A stretch of DNA of 64,000 nt from CALCTE01 sp045585835 (GTDB taxonomy: Bacteria > Bacillota > Clostridia > Oscillospirales > CAG-272): NCBI GenBank assembly GCA_045585835.1, contig JAZMZG010000013.1, positions 124,001 through 188,000 on the forward strand. The letters run 5' to 3'. This document shows positions 16,676 to 25,831 of the stretch, piece after piece; the first letter of the stretch is position 1, and each line of letters begins with the position of its first letter. Both the position numbers and the translations under genes were made by a program. The notes beneath the pieces were generated by a model that was not told where the DNA came from, did not search any database, and was given only the letters and a program-made list of their open reading frames with translations.

Positions 16676-17121
16676 CAGTAGTTAGCCTCAATAAAAGCAT
16701 TCACCGCATTTGAAATCAACGCATAGCAATTCTTATAATCCAAAATACTACTGCCGTACGGGTCGGGTATTCCACCTGCGAGAACTTGTCGTCTTTGCTC
16801 GGGTTTTGTATATACACCGTTTTGTATTGCTTTTTCGATGATATCAAGATGCGAAGAACCCATAGTAATGATATAATCATATTCACCGAGCATTTCAGGT
16901 GTTAATATTTTAGCACGATGGATGCTCATTTCGATATCCAATCCGAAATCTTTTGCCGCAATTTTCGCATTTTCACCGGGCGTATCGTCTATATTCGCAA
17001 AAATCCCCGCAGAGTTTGCAACGGCATTTATATTGTTATTTTTTGCAATATTGTTAAAATAAACTTCCGCAAAGGGCGAACGGCAAGTATTGCCGCTACA
17101 TAAAAACAGAATCTTATCCAT
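16675..17121 (-). CDS. Low-molecular-weight protein-tyrosine/arginine phosphatase family
   Basis: Cytoplasmic phosphatase of the LMW-PTP fold, 148 residues. The P-loop is CSGNTCRS near residues 8-15 (CX5R with the nucleophile Cys first), and the general-acid loop is IPDPYGSS near residue 120. The Thr in the P-loop (GNTCRS) matches YwlE-type protein-arginine phosphatases, while tyrosine phosphatases usually carry Ile or Leu there, so arginine phosphatase activity is plausible; no McsB arginine kinase is in the window to confirm it. ATG at 17121 overlaps the dCMP deaminase stop. Confidence 0.85.
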   Translation of the reverse strand: MDKILFLCSGNTCRSPFAEVYFNNIAKNNNINAVANSAGIFANIDDTPGENAKIAAKDFGLDIEMSIHRAKILTPEMLGEYDYIITMGSSHLDIIEKAIQNGVYTKPEQRRQVLAGGIPDPYGSSILDYKNCYALISNAVNAFIEANY

Positions 17122-17609
17122 CAATATCCAAATTTACCCGAAAGACTGTCATCGTTGTCGATCCACTCTGATACGTTAATTTCCGAATATTCGGTAGGCG
17201 TATCTCTTACGATGATCTTCGATATACCTGCGTTTATAACCATTCTCTTGCACATCATACAAGAGTTAATACCGGGGACAAGCTCGTCAGTTTTAGCATC
17301 AAGTCCTACAAGGTATAGGGTCGCTCCGATCATGTCCTCTCTTGAAGCAGAGATTATAGCATTAGCTTCTGCGTGAACGCTTCTGCAAAGCTCATATCGT
17401 TCACCTCTGGGGATATTAAGCTCGTCTCTTTGACAGTACCCGAGATCGCAGCAGTTCTTTCTTCCCCTCGGAGCACCGTTGTATCCCGTGGAAAGTATAG
17501 AATCGTTTTTTACGATTATTGCACCGTATTTTTTTCTAAGGCAAGTACCTCTTGAAGCCACAGCTTGTGCTATATCAAGATAATAATTCGTTTTAGACAG
17601 TCTTTCCAT
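17121..17609 (-). CDS. dCMP deaminase / ComEB-type cytidine deaminase
   Basis: Zinc enzyme that deaminates dCMP to dUMP, feeding dTTP synthesis. The 162 residues carry the HAEAN motif (zinc His at about 79, catalytic Glu at about 81) and SCMMCKRM with zinc cysteines near 117 and 120. RGTCLRKKYGAIIV and STGYNGAPRG are typical of the dCMP deaminase/ComEB family, and extra Cys residues (NCCDLGYC) suggest the second zinc site of this family. GGAGG precedes the ATG. Confidence 0.93.
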   Translation of the reverse strand: MERLSKTNYYLDIAQAVASRGTCLRKKYGAIIVKNDSILSTGYNGAPRGRKNCCDLGYCQRDELNIPRGERYELCRSVHAEANAIISASREDMIGATLYLVGLDAKTDELVPGINSCMMCKRMVINAGISKIIVRDTPTEYSEINVSEWIDNDDSLSGKFGY

Positions 17610-17624
17610 AAGACCTCCGTGTTT

Positions 17625-18497
17625 TTAAAGTTCTAAATTTTTTAAATATTCCTTCAAGCCTTCGCCTATTTCGGGGTGCTTGAGTCCTTGTTCAATGGAT
17701 GCGATTACCATTCCAAGCTTATTTCCGAGATCATATCTTTTTCCTTCGAAATCTACAGCGTTCATACGTCCTCTGTATGCAAGCTCTTTCATAGCATCGG
17801 TAAGGAATATTTCACCGTTAGCCGCAGGCGCAGTATTATCAATAAGCTCAAATACCTCGCTTGTAAGTACAAGTCTTCCGAGAATCGAGAAAAGTGAAAA
17901 TACCTGCTCAGGCTTCGGCTTTTCTATCATATCGGTAACTTTATAACGTCTGTCCTCAAGTTTTTCTACTTTAAGGGAGCTGTATTTTTGAATATCCTCA
18001 GGGCTTACCTCTTGTACGCCGCATACGGAGTTTCCGTATTTGTTGTAGCAATCGATGAGTTGCTTTGTTACGGGGTATTCGTCGTTTATGCAAACGTCAT
18101 CACCGTACATACATACAAATGGGTCGTCACCGACAAAAGCTCTTGCACAATTTAGTGCATGCGCCGTGCCGAGAGATTCTTTTTGTCTTACGAAATATAC
18201 GTTTGCCATTCTTGCTATTTCATCGGTTTGTTTGAGTAAGTCGGTTTTTCCGCCTTTAGTGAGTTTTTCGGTGTATTCGGGAGTAAAATCGAAATGATTT
18301 TCAATTGCTTCCTTATCTCGTCCCGTCACTATGAGAATATCCTTAATTCCGCTTTTAGTGCATTCTTCAACAAGATATTGCATCGCGGGCTTGTCTACTA
18401 TGGGGAGCATTTCCTTGGGTACGCACCTTGAAATCGGAAGCATTCTTGTTCCGAGTCCTGCTGCCAAAATAACGGCCTTTTTAATTTCTTTTTGCAT
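17625..18497 (-). CDS. galU: UTP--glucose-1-phosphate uridylyltransferase
   Basis: Makes UDP-glucose from glucose-1-phosphate and UTP for cell envelope glycans and glycolipids. The 290 residues are the normal GalU length. The nucleotide-binding LAAGLGTRMLP is at about 11-21, followed by KEMLPIVDKPAMQYLVEE, YGDDVC for the metal-binding Asp region and GKRYDLGNKLGM near the end. AAGGAG precedes the ATG. It is the first gene of the minus unit running down to tsaD and has a good promoter (18540-18568). Confidence 0.97.
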   Translation of the reverse strand: MQKEIKKAVILAAGLGTRMLPISRCVPKEMLPIVDKPAMQYLVEECTKSGIKDILIVTGRDKEAIENHFDFTPEYTEKLTKGGKTDLLKQTDEIARMANVYFVRQKESLGTAHALNCARAFVGDDPFVCMYGDDVCINDEYPVTKQLIDCYNKYGNSVCGVQEVSPEDIQKYSSLKVEKLEDRRYKVTDMIEKPKPEQVFSLFSILGRLVLTSEVFELIDNTAPAANGEIFLTDAMKELAYRGRMNAVDFEGKRYDLGNKLGMVIASIEQGLKHPEIGEGLKEYLKNLEL

Positions 18498-18539
18498 ATC
18501 TCTGTCTCCTTATGAATTTCACATAATACTACAGTATAC

Positions 18540-18568
18540 ATTATATAAATTTATTCCGAAAAATGCAA
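18540..18568 (-). promoter_or_regulatory. Likely galU promoter
   Basis: Minus strand TTGCAT (18568-18563), 17 bases, TATAAT (18545-18540), about 43 bases before the galU ATG. Confidence 0.6.
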
Positions 18569-18618
18569 TATATTAAGCATAATATTTTTAAATATTTTAA
18601 CATTTTGCTTCCTAACGC

Positions 18619-18647
18619 TTGTTTTTTTATAAAATGTATTATATAAT
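18619..18647 (+). promoter_or_regulatory. Likely pth-gyrA promoter
   Basis: TTGTTT (18619-18624), 17 bases, TATAAT (18642-18647), about 40 bases before the pth ATG. It diverges from the galU promoter about 50 bases away. Confidence 0.6.
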
Positions 18648-18687
18648 ATATGTATAATATATATTTTAAAAATATTAGGAATTGTTT

Positions 18688-19272
18688 ATGATTTTCGGAA
18701 AGAAAAATAAGTTCACTCATATTCTCGTGGGTTTAGGAAACCCCGGTCCCAAATATATGAAGACCCGCCATAACGTAGGTTATTTGACGGTCGATTTAAT
18801 AATGGCTTGTTGTGAATGTGAATACACTAAAAAACGTTTTAATTCCTTGATAGGTGAATTACCCTTTGAAAACGGCTCGTTTTTGGTTATGAAGCCCGAA
18901 ACGTTTATGAATAATTCGGGGCAAGCCGTCGGAGAAGCAGCCTCATACTATAAAATTCCTCCGGAAAACGTAATCGTAATTTCCGATGATATAAGCCTTC
19001 CCGTAGGAAAAATGCGCATCAGAAAATCAGGAAGTGCAGGCGGACATAACGGACTTAAGAGCATTATTTCACATTTAAACAGCGATGGTTTTCCGAGAAT
19101 TAAAATCGGAGTCGGGGCAAACGGTCCGGATTCGGACCTTGTGGATTTTGTCTTGGGTAATATTCCGAAAGGCGAAATGGAACTTATAAAAAAGTGTGCG
19201 GAAAATTGCACGGATGCTATTAAACTTATTGCAAGCGGTCAAACGGACAAAGCAATGAATAAATACAACTAA
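18688..19272 (+). CDS. pth: Peptidyl-tRNA hydrolase
   Basis: Releases tRNA from peptidyl-tRNAs that drop off the ribosome. The 194 residues show GLGNPGPKY and TRHNVGY (catalytic His) at the N-terminus, KPETFMNNSGQAV in the middle, and VISDDISLPVGKMRIRKSGSAGGHNGLKSI with the second key Asp and the GGHNGLKS motif. I chose the ATG at 18688, with AGGA 7 bases upstream; an in-frame TTG at 18682 is only one base from that site and cannot use it. It is followed by gyrA after 11 bases. Confidence 0.97.
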   Translation: MIFGKKNKFTHILVGLGNPGPKYMKTRHNVGYLTVDLIMACCECEYTKKRFNSLIGELPFENGSFLVMKPETFMNNSGQAVGEAASYYKIPPENVIVISDDISLPVGKMRIRKSGSAGGHNGLKSIISHLNSDGFPRIKIGVGANGPDSDLVDFVLGNIPKGEMELIKKCAENCTDAIKLIASGQTDKAMNKYN

Positions 19273-19283
19273 AGGGGTACGCT

Positions 19284-21839
19284 ATGAACTCAAATCACGA
19301 AGGACAAAACATAATAAGCGTCGATATTGAAAAAGAAATCAAAAAGTCTTATATCGAATATGCAATGGCCGTAATCGTAGGCCGTGCTCTGCCCGACGTT
19401 AGAGACGGTTTTAAGCCCGTTCACAGACGTATTTTGTATTCTATGTACGAAGAAGGCAACACCTACAATAAGCCGACTCGTAAGTCGGCTGCTACGGTAG
19501 GTAATGTTCTCGGTAAATATCACCCTCACGGTGATGCTGCCGTATATGACTCTATGGTTCGTCTTGCACAGAGTTTTTCAATGAGATATCCTCTTATTGA
19601 CGGACAAGGTAACTTCGGTAACGTTGACGGCGACCCTGCGGCTGCTTACCGTTATACCGAAGCGAGAATGACTCGTCTTGCGGGCGAAATGCTTACCGAT
19701 ATTGAGAAGAATGTTATCGACTATCAGCCCAACTTTGACTCAAGCAGAGATGAGCCTGTCGTACTTCCATCCCGCTTCCCCAACCTTCTTGTGAACGGAT
19801 CTATCGGTATTGCCGTCGGTATGGCTACCAATATCCCTCCTCATAACTTAACGGAGGTTATAAACGGCACGATTCACCTTCTGGACAACCCTGACGCTAC
19901 GATTCCCGAACTAATGGAGTTTATTACTGCTCCCGACTTCCCCACCGGCGCTACGATATACGGCACCGCGGGACTTTATCAGGCATATACGACGGGTAAA
20001 GGCCACATTTACGTAAGAGGTAAATGTCATTTTGAGGAACACAAAGACAAAACTTGGATAGTCTTCACCGAGATTCCCTACCAAGTCAATAAGTCAATGC
20101 TTATTTCTAATATCGCTGAGCTTGCAAAAGAAAAGCGTATCGAAGGAATTTCCGATTTGCGTGATGAAACGGGCAAGGCGGGTATGAGAATCGTTATCGA
20201 ATGCAAGCGTGATGCAAATCCTCAATTAGTGCTTAATCTTCTTTATAAGTACACACAGCTTCAGGATACTTGTGCGATAACGATGCTTGCGCTTGTAAAT
20301 AACGAGCCGAAGATACTTAACCTTAAAGAGATTCTATATCATTATATCAAACACCAAGAAAGCGTTATACGCAGAAGAACTATATTCGATAAAGAACAGG
20401 CAGAAAAACGAGTTCATATATTACAGGGATACGTAACGGCTCTTGACAATATTGACGAAGTAATCAAGCTTATCAGAGCTTCCTCATCTATTCCCGAAGC
20501 AAAACAGGCTCTTATGGAGCGCTTTGAGCTTTCCGAGATACAATCCCAAGCTATCGTAGAAATGCCTTTGGGACGACTTTCCGGAATGGAAAGAGATAAG
20601 GTTACAAACGAGCTTTCCGACAAGCTTGCGTTTATTGAAAAAATGAACGCAATATTAGGTGATGAAAATCTTGTAAAAGAAATCATAAAAGAAGAACTTA
20701 CTGTCATAAAGAATAAATACGGCGATGAAAGAAGAACGGACATTGAACCCAATGCCGATGAAATTCTTGCTGAAGACCTCATAGCAAGAGAAAAGTACGT
20801 TGTATCAATGACCCAAGCGGGCTATATCAAACGTATCTCCGCAGATACCTACCAAGCGCAAAATCGCGGCGGCAGAGGTATTACCGCTATGAGCACGAGA
20901 GAGGAAGATTTGGTCAACAATGTCTACGTTGTTAATTCTCACGATTACATCTTGCTCTTTACAAATAAAGGTAAGGTTTACTTAAAGAAATGCTACGAGA
21001 TACCCGAAGCAGGAAGAACAGCAAAGGGCACGAACCTTATTAACCTCTTGCCTATCGATTCAGACGAAAAGGTTACTGCTTGCATTACGGTTCCATCGCT
21101 TGATATTGACAATTACTTTACGATGATAACTAAAAACGGTATTATCAAGCGTACAAGAGTCAGTGATTTCAAGAACATCAGAAAGACGGGTATTATAGCT
21201 CTTACGCTTGACGATGATGATGAAATGTATTTCGCAAAACTCACGACGGGCTACGATGATATACTTATAGCTTCAAGAAACGGCCTTGCTGTGCGTTTTA
21301 GCGAAGACGCAGTCAGAGTTATGGGTAGAACAGCAAGAGGCGTTAAGGCTATAAATCTTGCGTCTGACGATATTGTATGCGGTGCTGTAACAATAGCCGA
21401 GGGCATAAACGAGACGCTTCTCACAGTTACCGAAAAGGGATTTGGCAAGCGTTGCGCTTACGAAAACTTCTCTGCTCACTCAAGAGGAACAAAGGGTATG
21501 CGTTGCCACCTTCTAACAGAAGAAAAAACCGGTAAGCTTTGCGGTATAGCTTCTGTTTCGGAGGATTCCGATGCGATGTTTATTACAAATGAGGGTGTTA
21601 TAATAAGAGTCAGAATTTCCGATATTCCGATTTATAATAACCGTTCGACATCCGGCGTTCGTATTATGCGACTAAAGGATAACGCAGTCGTAGTAAATCT
21701 TGCAATTGCGGAAAAGAACGAGGATGAGGAGACATCTGTAGTTGAAGCGGAAGAAGTAATTGCGGACTCCCCCGATACTCCCGTAAACGACGGAATTCAA
21801 ACTTTGGAAGAAACCGTAAATAACGAAGTTAAAGAATAA
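19284..21839 (+). CDS. gyrA: DNA gyrase subunit A
   Basis: Breakage-reunion subunit of DNA gyrase. The 851 residues begin with KKSYIEYAMAVIVGRALPDVRDG, contain KYHPHGDAAVYD (quinolone region), the catalytic Tyr in RYTEARM (about 124), and a six-bladed C-terminal domain. QNRGGRGI near residue 530 matches the GyrA box, which ParC lacks. Residue ~84 in HPHGDA is Ala where B. subtilis and E. coli have Ser, while the acidic residue four positions later is kept. After the last blade there is an acidic tail. GyrB is not nearby; gyrA is instead paired with pth. Confidence 0.95.
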   Translation: MNSNHEGQNIISVDIEKEIKKSYIEYAMAVIVGRALPDVRDGFKPVHRRILYSMYEEGNTYNKPTRKSAATVGNVLGKYHPHGDAAVYDSMVRLAQSFSMRYPLIDGQGNFGNVDGDPAAAYRYTEARMTRLAGEMLTDIEKNVIDYQPNFDSSRDEPVVLPSRFPNLLVNGSIGIAVGMATNIPPHNLTEVINGTIHLLDNPDATIPELMEFITAPDFPTGATIYGTAGLYQAYTTGKGHIYVRGKCHFEEHKDKTWIVFTEIPYQVNKSMLISNIAELAKEKRIEGISDLRDETGKAGMRIVIECKRDANPQLVLNLLYKYTQLQDTCAITMLALVNNEPKILNLKEILYHYIKHQESVIRRRTIFDKEQAEKRVHILQGYVTALDNIDEVIKLIRASSSIPEAKQALMERFELSEIQSQAIVEMPLGRLSGMERDKVTNELSDKLAFIEKMNAILGDENLVKEIIKEELTVIKNKYGDERRTDIEPNADEILAEDLIAREKYVVSMTQAGYIKRISADTYQAQNRGGRGITAMSTREEDLVNNVYVVNSHDYILLFTNKGKVYLKKCYEIPEAGRTAKGTNLINLLPIDSDEKVTACITVPSLDIDNYFTMITKNGIIKRTRVSDFKNIRKTGIIALTLDDDDEMYFAKLTTGYDDILIASRNGLAVRFSEDAVRVMGRTARGVKAINLASDDIVCGAVTIAEGINETLLTVTEKGFGKRCAYENFSAHSRGTKGMRCHLLTEEKTGKLCGIASVSEDSDAMFITNEGVIIRVRISDIPIYNNRSTSGVRIMRLKDNAVVVNLAIAEKNEDEETSVVEAEEVIADSPDTPVNDGIQTLEETVNNEVKE

Positions 21840-21878
21840 AAGAAATGCTGTAGCAGTTGCTACAGCATTTCTTTTATT
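21835..21878. terminator. Bidirectional terminator between gyrA and the antiporter
   Basis: A 21-base-pair inverted repeat with core AAATGCTGTAGCA and a 2-base centre. It contains the stop codons of both convergent genes and has A/T runs on both sides. Confidence 0.92.
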
Positions 21879-23064
21879 CTTTTATATCCCCTGCTTTTTT
21901 GAGGGAAATTTTTGTTATAACCGGACCGATAAGCTCATAAATCAGTGTTGCGCAAAGGATTATTGCTCTGATTTGCGGTGCATATTCGGGTACTACATTA
22001 CTCGCTGCAAGCGAAAGACCTATCGCAACACCCGCTTGGGGTATAAGCGCCCATCCTAGATACTTTTTGACTTTAGGATCGGCTTTTGATACCGCACTGC
22101 CAAATACAGCTCCGAGTACCTTTCCGATGACTCTGAAGACTATATAGATGGCTCCGACAATTCCGACCGTCGGAAGTACGCTTAGCTTTAAATCGGCGCC
22201 CGATGCGACAAAGAACAGCATAAACATAGGAGGTGTTACTCCGTCACACAAGTCCATGATCTTATTGACCTCCGGCGAAAAGTTTGCAACTATTGCGCCC
22301 ATCGCCATACAGCACATTAGGTCGGAAACGTGTATTACTTTAGAGATGCCTAAAGCCAAAAATATGAATCCGAAGATAAGTGATAATCTGTTGCCGTTTT
22401 TCTTGAAGAATCTAAGAGGTATCAAGAAAATAAATCCGAGTATCGCTCCGACCAAAACAGCACCGAATATCTCCCAAAGTGATGAGAGTATCGTTGATGC
22501 AAGATTACCGCTTTCGCTTTTAGTAATAGTCTGCGCAATAGCAACGCATACGGAAAACAGCATAAGTGCCGCAGCATCGTCAATGGCAACGACGGATAAC
22601 AGCGATTCGGTGACGGGCCCTCGAGCCTTGTATTGCTTGATGACCATTATTGTAGCCGCAGGAGCGGTAGCTGCCGCAATAGACGAAAGCACGAGTGCAA
22701 ACGATAAGTCTACACCAAAGCACACTAACGCTGCAAATACGAAAACTACTGCAAATAGCGCTTCCATAAATGCAATAACTATGGGAGATGCACCTACGCG
22801 TTTAAAATAAGACATCTTAAATTCATTACCTATTGAGAAGGCGATAAAGCCGAGTGAAACGGTAGATATGATCTCAAAGCTTTTAATTACATCTTCGGGA
22901 ATAATCCCCAAAATGCTTGGACCAAGCAAAAGACCTGCAACTATGTAACCTGTGACGTTAGGAAGTCTTATGTGCTTTGCCATTCTACCGAAAAACATTC
23001 CGGCGAATATCATAACTGCTAAAAACAGAAGCGTGTTTAAATTTAGATATTGATTCAAATTCAT
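21874..23064 (-). CDS. Cation/proton antiporter (CPA2, Kef/NapA type)
   Basis: Integral membrane exchanger with about 12 hydrophobic segments in 396 residues. AVVAIDDAAALMLFSVCVA contains the pair of Asp residues of electrogenic CPA2 antiporters, and LRLPNVTGYIVAGLLLGPS-like sequence lies near residue 32. There is no C-terminal TrkA-N (RCK) nucleotide-binding domain, unlike KefB/KefC, so regulation must come from elsewhere. The ATG overlaps the stop of the PII-like gene (ATGA), so the two are made together. The ion (Na+ or K+) cannot be read from sequence. Confidence 0.88.
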   Translation of the reverse strand: MNLNQYLNLNTLLFLAVMIFAGMFFGRMAKHIRLPNVTGYIVAGLLLGPSILGIIPEDVIKSFEIISTVSLGFIAFSIGNEFKMSYFKRVGASPIVIAFMEALFAVVFVFAALVCFGVDLSFALVLSSIAAATAPAATIMVIKQYKARGPVTESLLSVVAIDDAAALMLFSVCVAIAQTITKSESGNLASTILSSLWEIFGAVLVGAILGFIFLIPLRFFKKNGNRLSLIFGFIFLALGISKVIHVSDLMCCMAMGAIVANFSPEVNKIMDLCDGVTPPMFMLFFVASGADLKLSVLPTVGIVGAIYIVFRVIGKVLGAVFGSAVSKADPKVKKYLGWALIPQAGVAIGLSLAASNVVPEYAPQIRAIILCATLIYELIGPVITKISLKKAGDIKE

Positions 23065-23402
23065 TTTGACGTTTGGAAGCCCTCGGTGTAATTAACGGGC
23101 AACGAGAACATTACACCTGTATCGGGTTTTTCAAGACCTCCGGTTACATTATTAAGGATTTCAGAGATAGTGGGTATCTTTTCTTCGTCAACCACAAGGA
23201 AAATGGTACGACTCTCGTGGTGGGCGGGGTTTAGCATCATACGGAGTGAGCCCAAAAAGCGAAGCTCATCTATCTCTCCAAGCTCCATAGCCATTCCCTT
23301 GCTGTCGAGTATCGTTGCACCGGGAATATTTGCGTTTCCGAATTCCTTTAACATTTTATCGAGCACTTCAATTTTGTTTAAAACGATAACAACTAATTGC
23401 AT
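23061..23402 (-). CDS. PII-like signalling protein coupled to the antiporter
   Basis: Small protein of 113 residues resembling the PII superfamily: a ferredoxin-like beta-alpha-beta pattern with LVVIVLNK at the start, GATILDSKGMAMEL where PII proteins carry the strand before the T-loop, IFLVVDEEKIPTISEIL as second half and a C-terminal KPDTGVMFSLPV strand like the PII C-terminal signature. The loop region is short and lacks the uridylylated Tyr of GlnB. The stop overlaps the antiporter start by 4 bases. I infer that it senses a small ligand and controls the antiporter; this is not shown. Confidence 0.7.
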   Translation of the reverse strand: MQLVVIVLNKIEVLDKMLKEFGNANIPGATILDSKGMAMELGEIDELRFLGSLRMMLNPAHHESRTIFLVVDEEKIPTISEILNNVTGGLEKPDTGVMFSLPVNYTEGFQTSK

Positions 23403-23414
23403 AATACCACCTTT

Positions 23415-25817
23415 CTATCTTACAACGATATTTACGAGCTTCTTGTCAACGTATATCTCTTTGACTATAGTTCTTCCTTCAATAATGGAAGCGACCTTTT
23501 CATTAGCTTTAGCAGCCGAAATAACCGTATCCTTATCTGCATCAGACGGCACGCTTACCGTTGCTTTGAATTTACCTGATATCTGTACTGCTATCTCCAT
23601 AGTGCTTTCTATAAGCTTCGATTCGTCATACTCAGGCCATGCAGCTAATGAACAATATCCCTTCATACCGAATTTTTCCCATATCTCTTCTGCAATATGA
23701 GGAGCAAAAGGACAGAGAATGCGTATAAACGCCATAAGATCGTCTACGGTAAGCGCACCTGCGTCATAGATTTCATTAAGGAAGCTCATCATCGCCGCTA
23801 TAGCGGTATTGAACTTCATTTCTTCGATGTCATCTGTAACTTTCTTTATTGTTCTGTTTAAAGCACCTTCGAGCTTAGGATTGTGTCCGCTTCCCTTTGC
23901 TATATCGGAAAGCCCCGCAATTCTCTCCAAGAAACGCTTACAGCCCTTAACGCTGTTTTCGCTCCAAGGTGTTGCAGAGGCATAGTCACCCATAAAGAGA
24001 ACGTATACACGTAACACGTCTGCACCGTATTCGCTTACAACGTCGTTAGGATCAACTACGTTGCCCTTGGATTTACTCATCTTATCACCGTCAGGGCCGA
24101 GGATAAGACCTTGTGCCGTTCTCTTTGCGTAAGGCTCGTCAACGGGCACTGCGCCGATATCATAAAGGAAATGATGCCAGAAACGTGAATAGATCATATG
24201 GCGAGTAACGTGCTCCATACCTCCGTTGTACCAGTCAACGGGTAGCCAATATTTAAGTGCTTCTTCGCTTGCAAGCTTTTGTGCGTTATTAGGATCACAA
24301 TATCGCAAGAAATACCAAGACGAGCCCGCCCATTGAGGCATTGTGTCTGTTTCTCTCTTTGCTTTACCGTGGCACTTTGGGCACTCGCAGTTAACGAATG
24401 ATTCAACCTTTGCAAGAGGGCTCTCTCCCCCTTCGCCGGGCGCAAAGTTTTCCATATTGGGAAGCTTTAAGGGAAGCTCCTCGTAGGGAACGCCAACCAT
24501 ACCGCATTTTTCGCAGTGTACGATGGGAATGGGCTCGCCCCAATATCTTTGTCGGTTAAATGCCCAGTCTTTCATTTTGTACTGAACACCCTTTTCACCT
24601 ATACCGTTTTCTTTCAAGAATGAAAGCATTTTTTCGATAGCTTCTTTTTTGGTTTCAATACCGTTGAGAAAATCGGAATTCACCATAGCGCCGTCGCCGG
24701 TATATGCTTCTTTTGTAATATCGCCGCCCTTGATTACTTCGATTATGTCGATGCCGAATTTTTTGGCAAAGTCATAGTCTCTTTCGTCGTGAGCGGGAAC
24801 TGCCATAATGGCGCCCGTACCGTATCCCATCATAACGTAATCGGAAATGTAAATAGGTATCTCTTTGTTGTTTGCGGGATTTATTGCATAAAGACCGTTA
24901 ATTTTCACGCCCGTTTTATCTTTTACGAGCTGTGTACGTTCAAATTCCGTCTTCTTTGTACATTCGTCCTTATATGCATCAAGCTCGGCTATATTTGCGA
25001 TCCTATCGCGGTATTTCTCGATAATGGGATGCTCGGGAGCAATTACCATAAAGGTAACACCGAACATCGTATCGCAACGGGTCGTGTAGATGCGTAGGCT
25101 GTCTTCTGTTTCAGCTATCTTAAAGTTTACGAATGCGCCTTCGCTTCTTCCTATCCAGTTTTCCTGCATAAGCTTGATATTGGGCAAATAATCAACTTTA
25201 CTAAGTCCTTCAAGGAGCTTGTCGGCATATTCGGTTATTCTTAAATACCAAACGTCTTTTGATTTTTGAATTATGTCTGAATGGCAAATATCGCACTTGC
25301 CGCCTTGGCTGTCTTCGTTAGAAAGAACAACCTTGCAGTGCGGACAGTAGTTTACGAGAGTTGTAGCTCGGAAAACGAGCCCCTCATCAAACATTTTTCT
25401 GAATATCCACTGCGTCCACTTATAGTAATCTTCTTCGGTCGTATCAACGGTACGTGACCAATCGAAAGAAAAACCTACCTTTTTAAGCTGTGAGGTGAAT
25501 TTTTCAATGTTATTATCCGTCACCTTGCGAGGATGAATGCCCGTTTTTATCGCATAGTTTTCCGTAGGAAGACCGTATGCGTCAAATCCGATGGGAAAAA
25601 GCACGTTAAAGCCTTGCATACGTCTTTTTCTTGAAATGATCTCAAGACCTGAATAAGCCTTAATGTGACCGACGTGCATACCCGCGCCGCTCGGATAAGG
25701 AAATTCAACGAGTCCGTAAAATTTGGGAAGGCTGTAATCTTCTTTTGCTTCAAAAATTTTATCCTCTTCCCATTTCTTTTGCCATTTGCTTTCAATTTCC
25801 GAAAAATTGTACTTCAT
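23415..25817 (-). CDS. leuS: Leucyl-tRNA synthetase
   Basis: Class I aminoacyl-tRNA synthetase that charges tRNA-Leu. The 800 residues carry YPSGAGMHVGH (HIGH motif, about 40-51), a zinc-type cysteine set (CPHCKVVLSNEDSQGG), the editing domain with GTGAIMAVPAHDERD, and DKMSKSKGN (KMSKS motif, about 580). The tail holds the anticodon-binding and C-terminal domains. It starts with ATG after GAGG. It lies inside the long minus operon, and no T-box precedes it here, which is notable because leuS is often T-box controlled in Firmicutes. Confidence 0.98.
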   Translation of the reverse strand: MKYNFSEIESKWQKKWEEDKIFEAKEDYSLPKFYGLVEFPYPSGAGMHVGHIKAYSGLEIISRKRRMQGFNVLFPIGFDAYGLPTENYAIKTGIHPRKVTDNNIEKFTSQLKKVGFSFDWSRTVDTTEEDYYKWTQWIFRKMFDEGLVFRATTLVNYCPHCKVVLSNEDSQGGKCDICHSDIIQKSKDVWYLRITEYADKLLEGLSKVDYLPNIKLMQENWIGRSEGAFVNFKIAETEDSLRIYTTRCDTMFGVTFMVIAPEHPIIEKYRDRIANIAELDAYKDECTKKTEFERTQLVKDKTGVKINGLYAINPANNKEIPIYISDYVMMGYGTGAIMAVPAHDERDYDFAKKFGIDIIEVIKGGDITKEAYTGDGAMVNSDFLNGIETKKEAIEKMLSFLKENGIGEKGVQYKMKDWAFNRQRYWGEPIPIVHCEKCGMVGVPYEELPLKLPNMENFAPGEGGESPLAKVESFVNCECPKCHGKAKRETDTMPQWAGSSWYFLRYCDPNNAQKLASEEALKYWLPVDWYNGGMEHVTRHMIYSRFWHHFLYDIGAVPVDEPYAKRTAQGLILGPDGDKMSKSKGNVVDPNDVVSEYGADVLRVYVLFMGDYASATPWSENSVKGCKRFLERIAGLSDIAKGSGHNPKLEGALNRTIKKVTDDIEEMKFNTAIAAMMSFLNEIYDAGALTVDDLMAFIRILCPFAPHIAEEIWEKFGMKGYCSLAAWPEYDESKLIESTMEIAVQISGKFKATVSVPSDADKDTVISAAKANEKVASIIEGRTIVKEIYVDKKLVNIVVR

Positions 25818-25831
25818 ATCTAAAACCTCAT

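Noticed and set aside
19284..21839. gyrA as parC
   Set aside because: The GyrA-box-like QNRGGRG and the full six-blade C-terminal region favour GyrA.
22148..22810. 220-codon open frame antisense to the antiporter
   Set aside because: It is low complexity (Thr/Ala/Ser rich), has no ribosome site and mirrors the hydrophobic codons of the antiporter.
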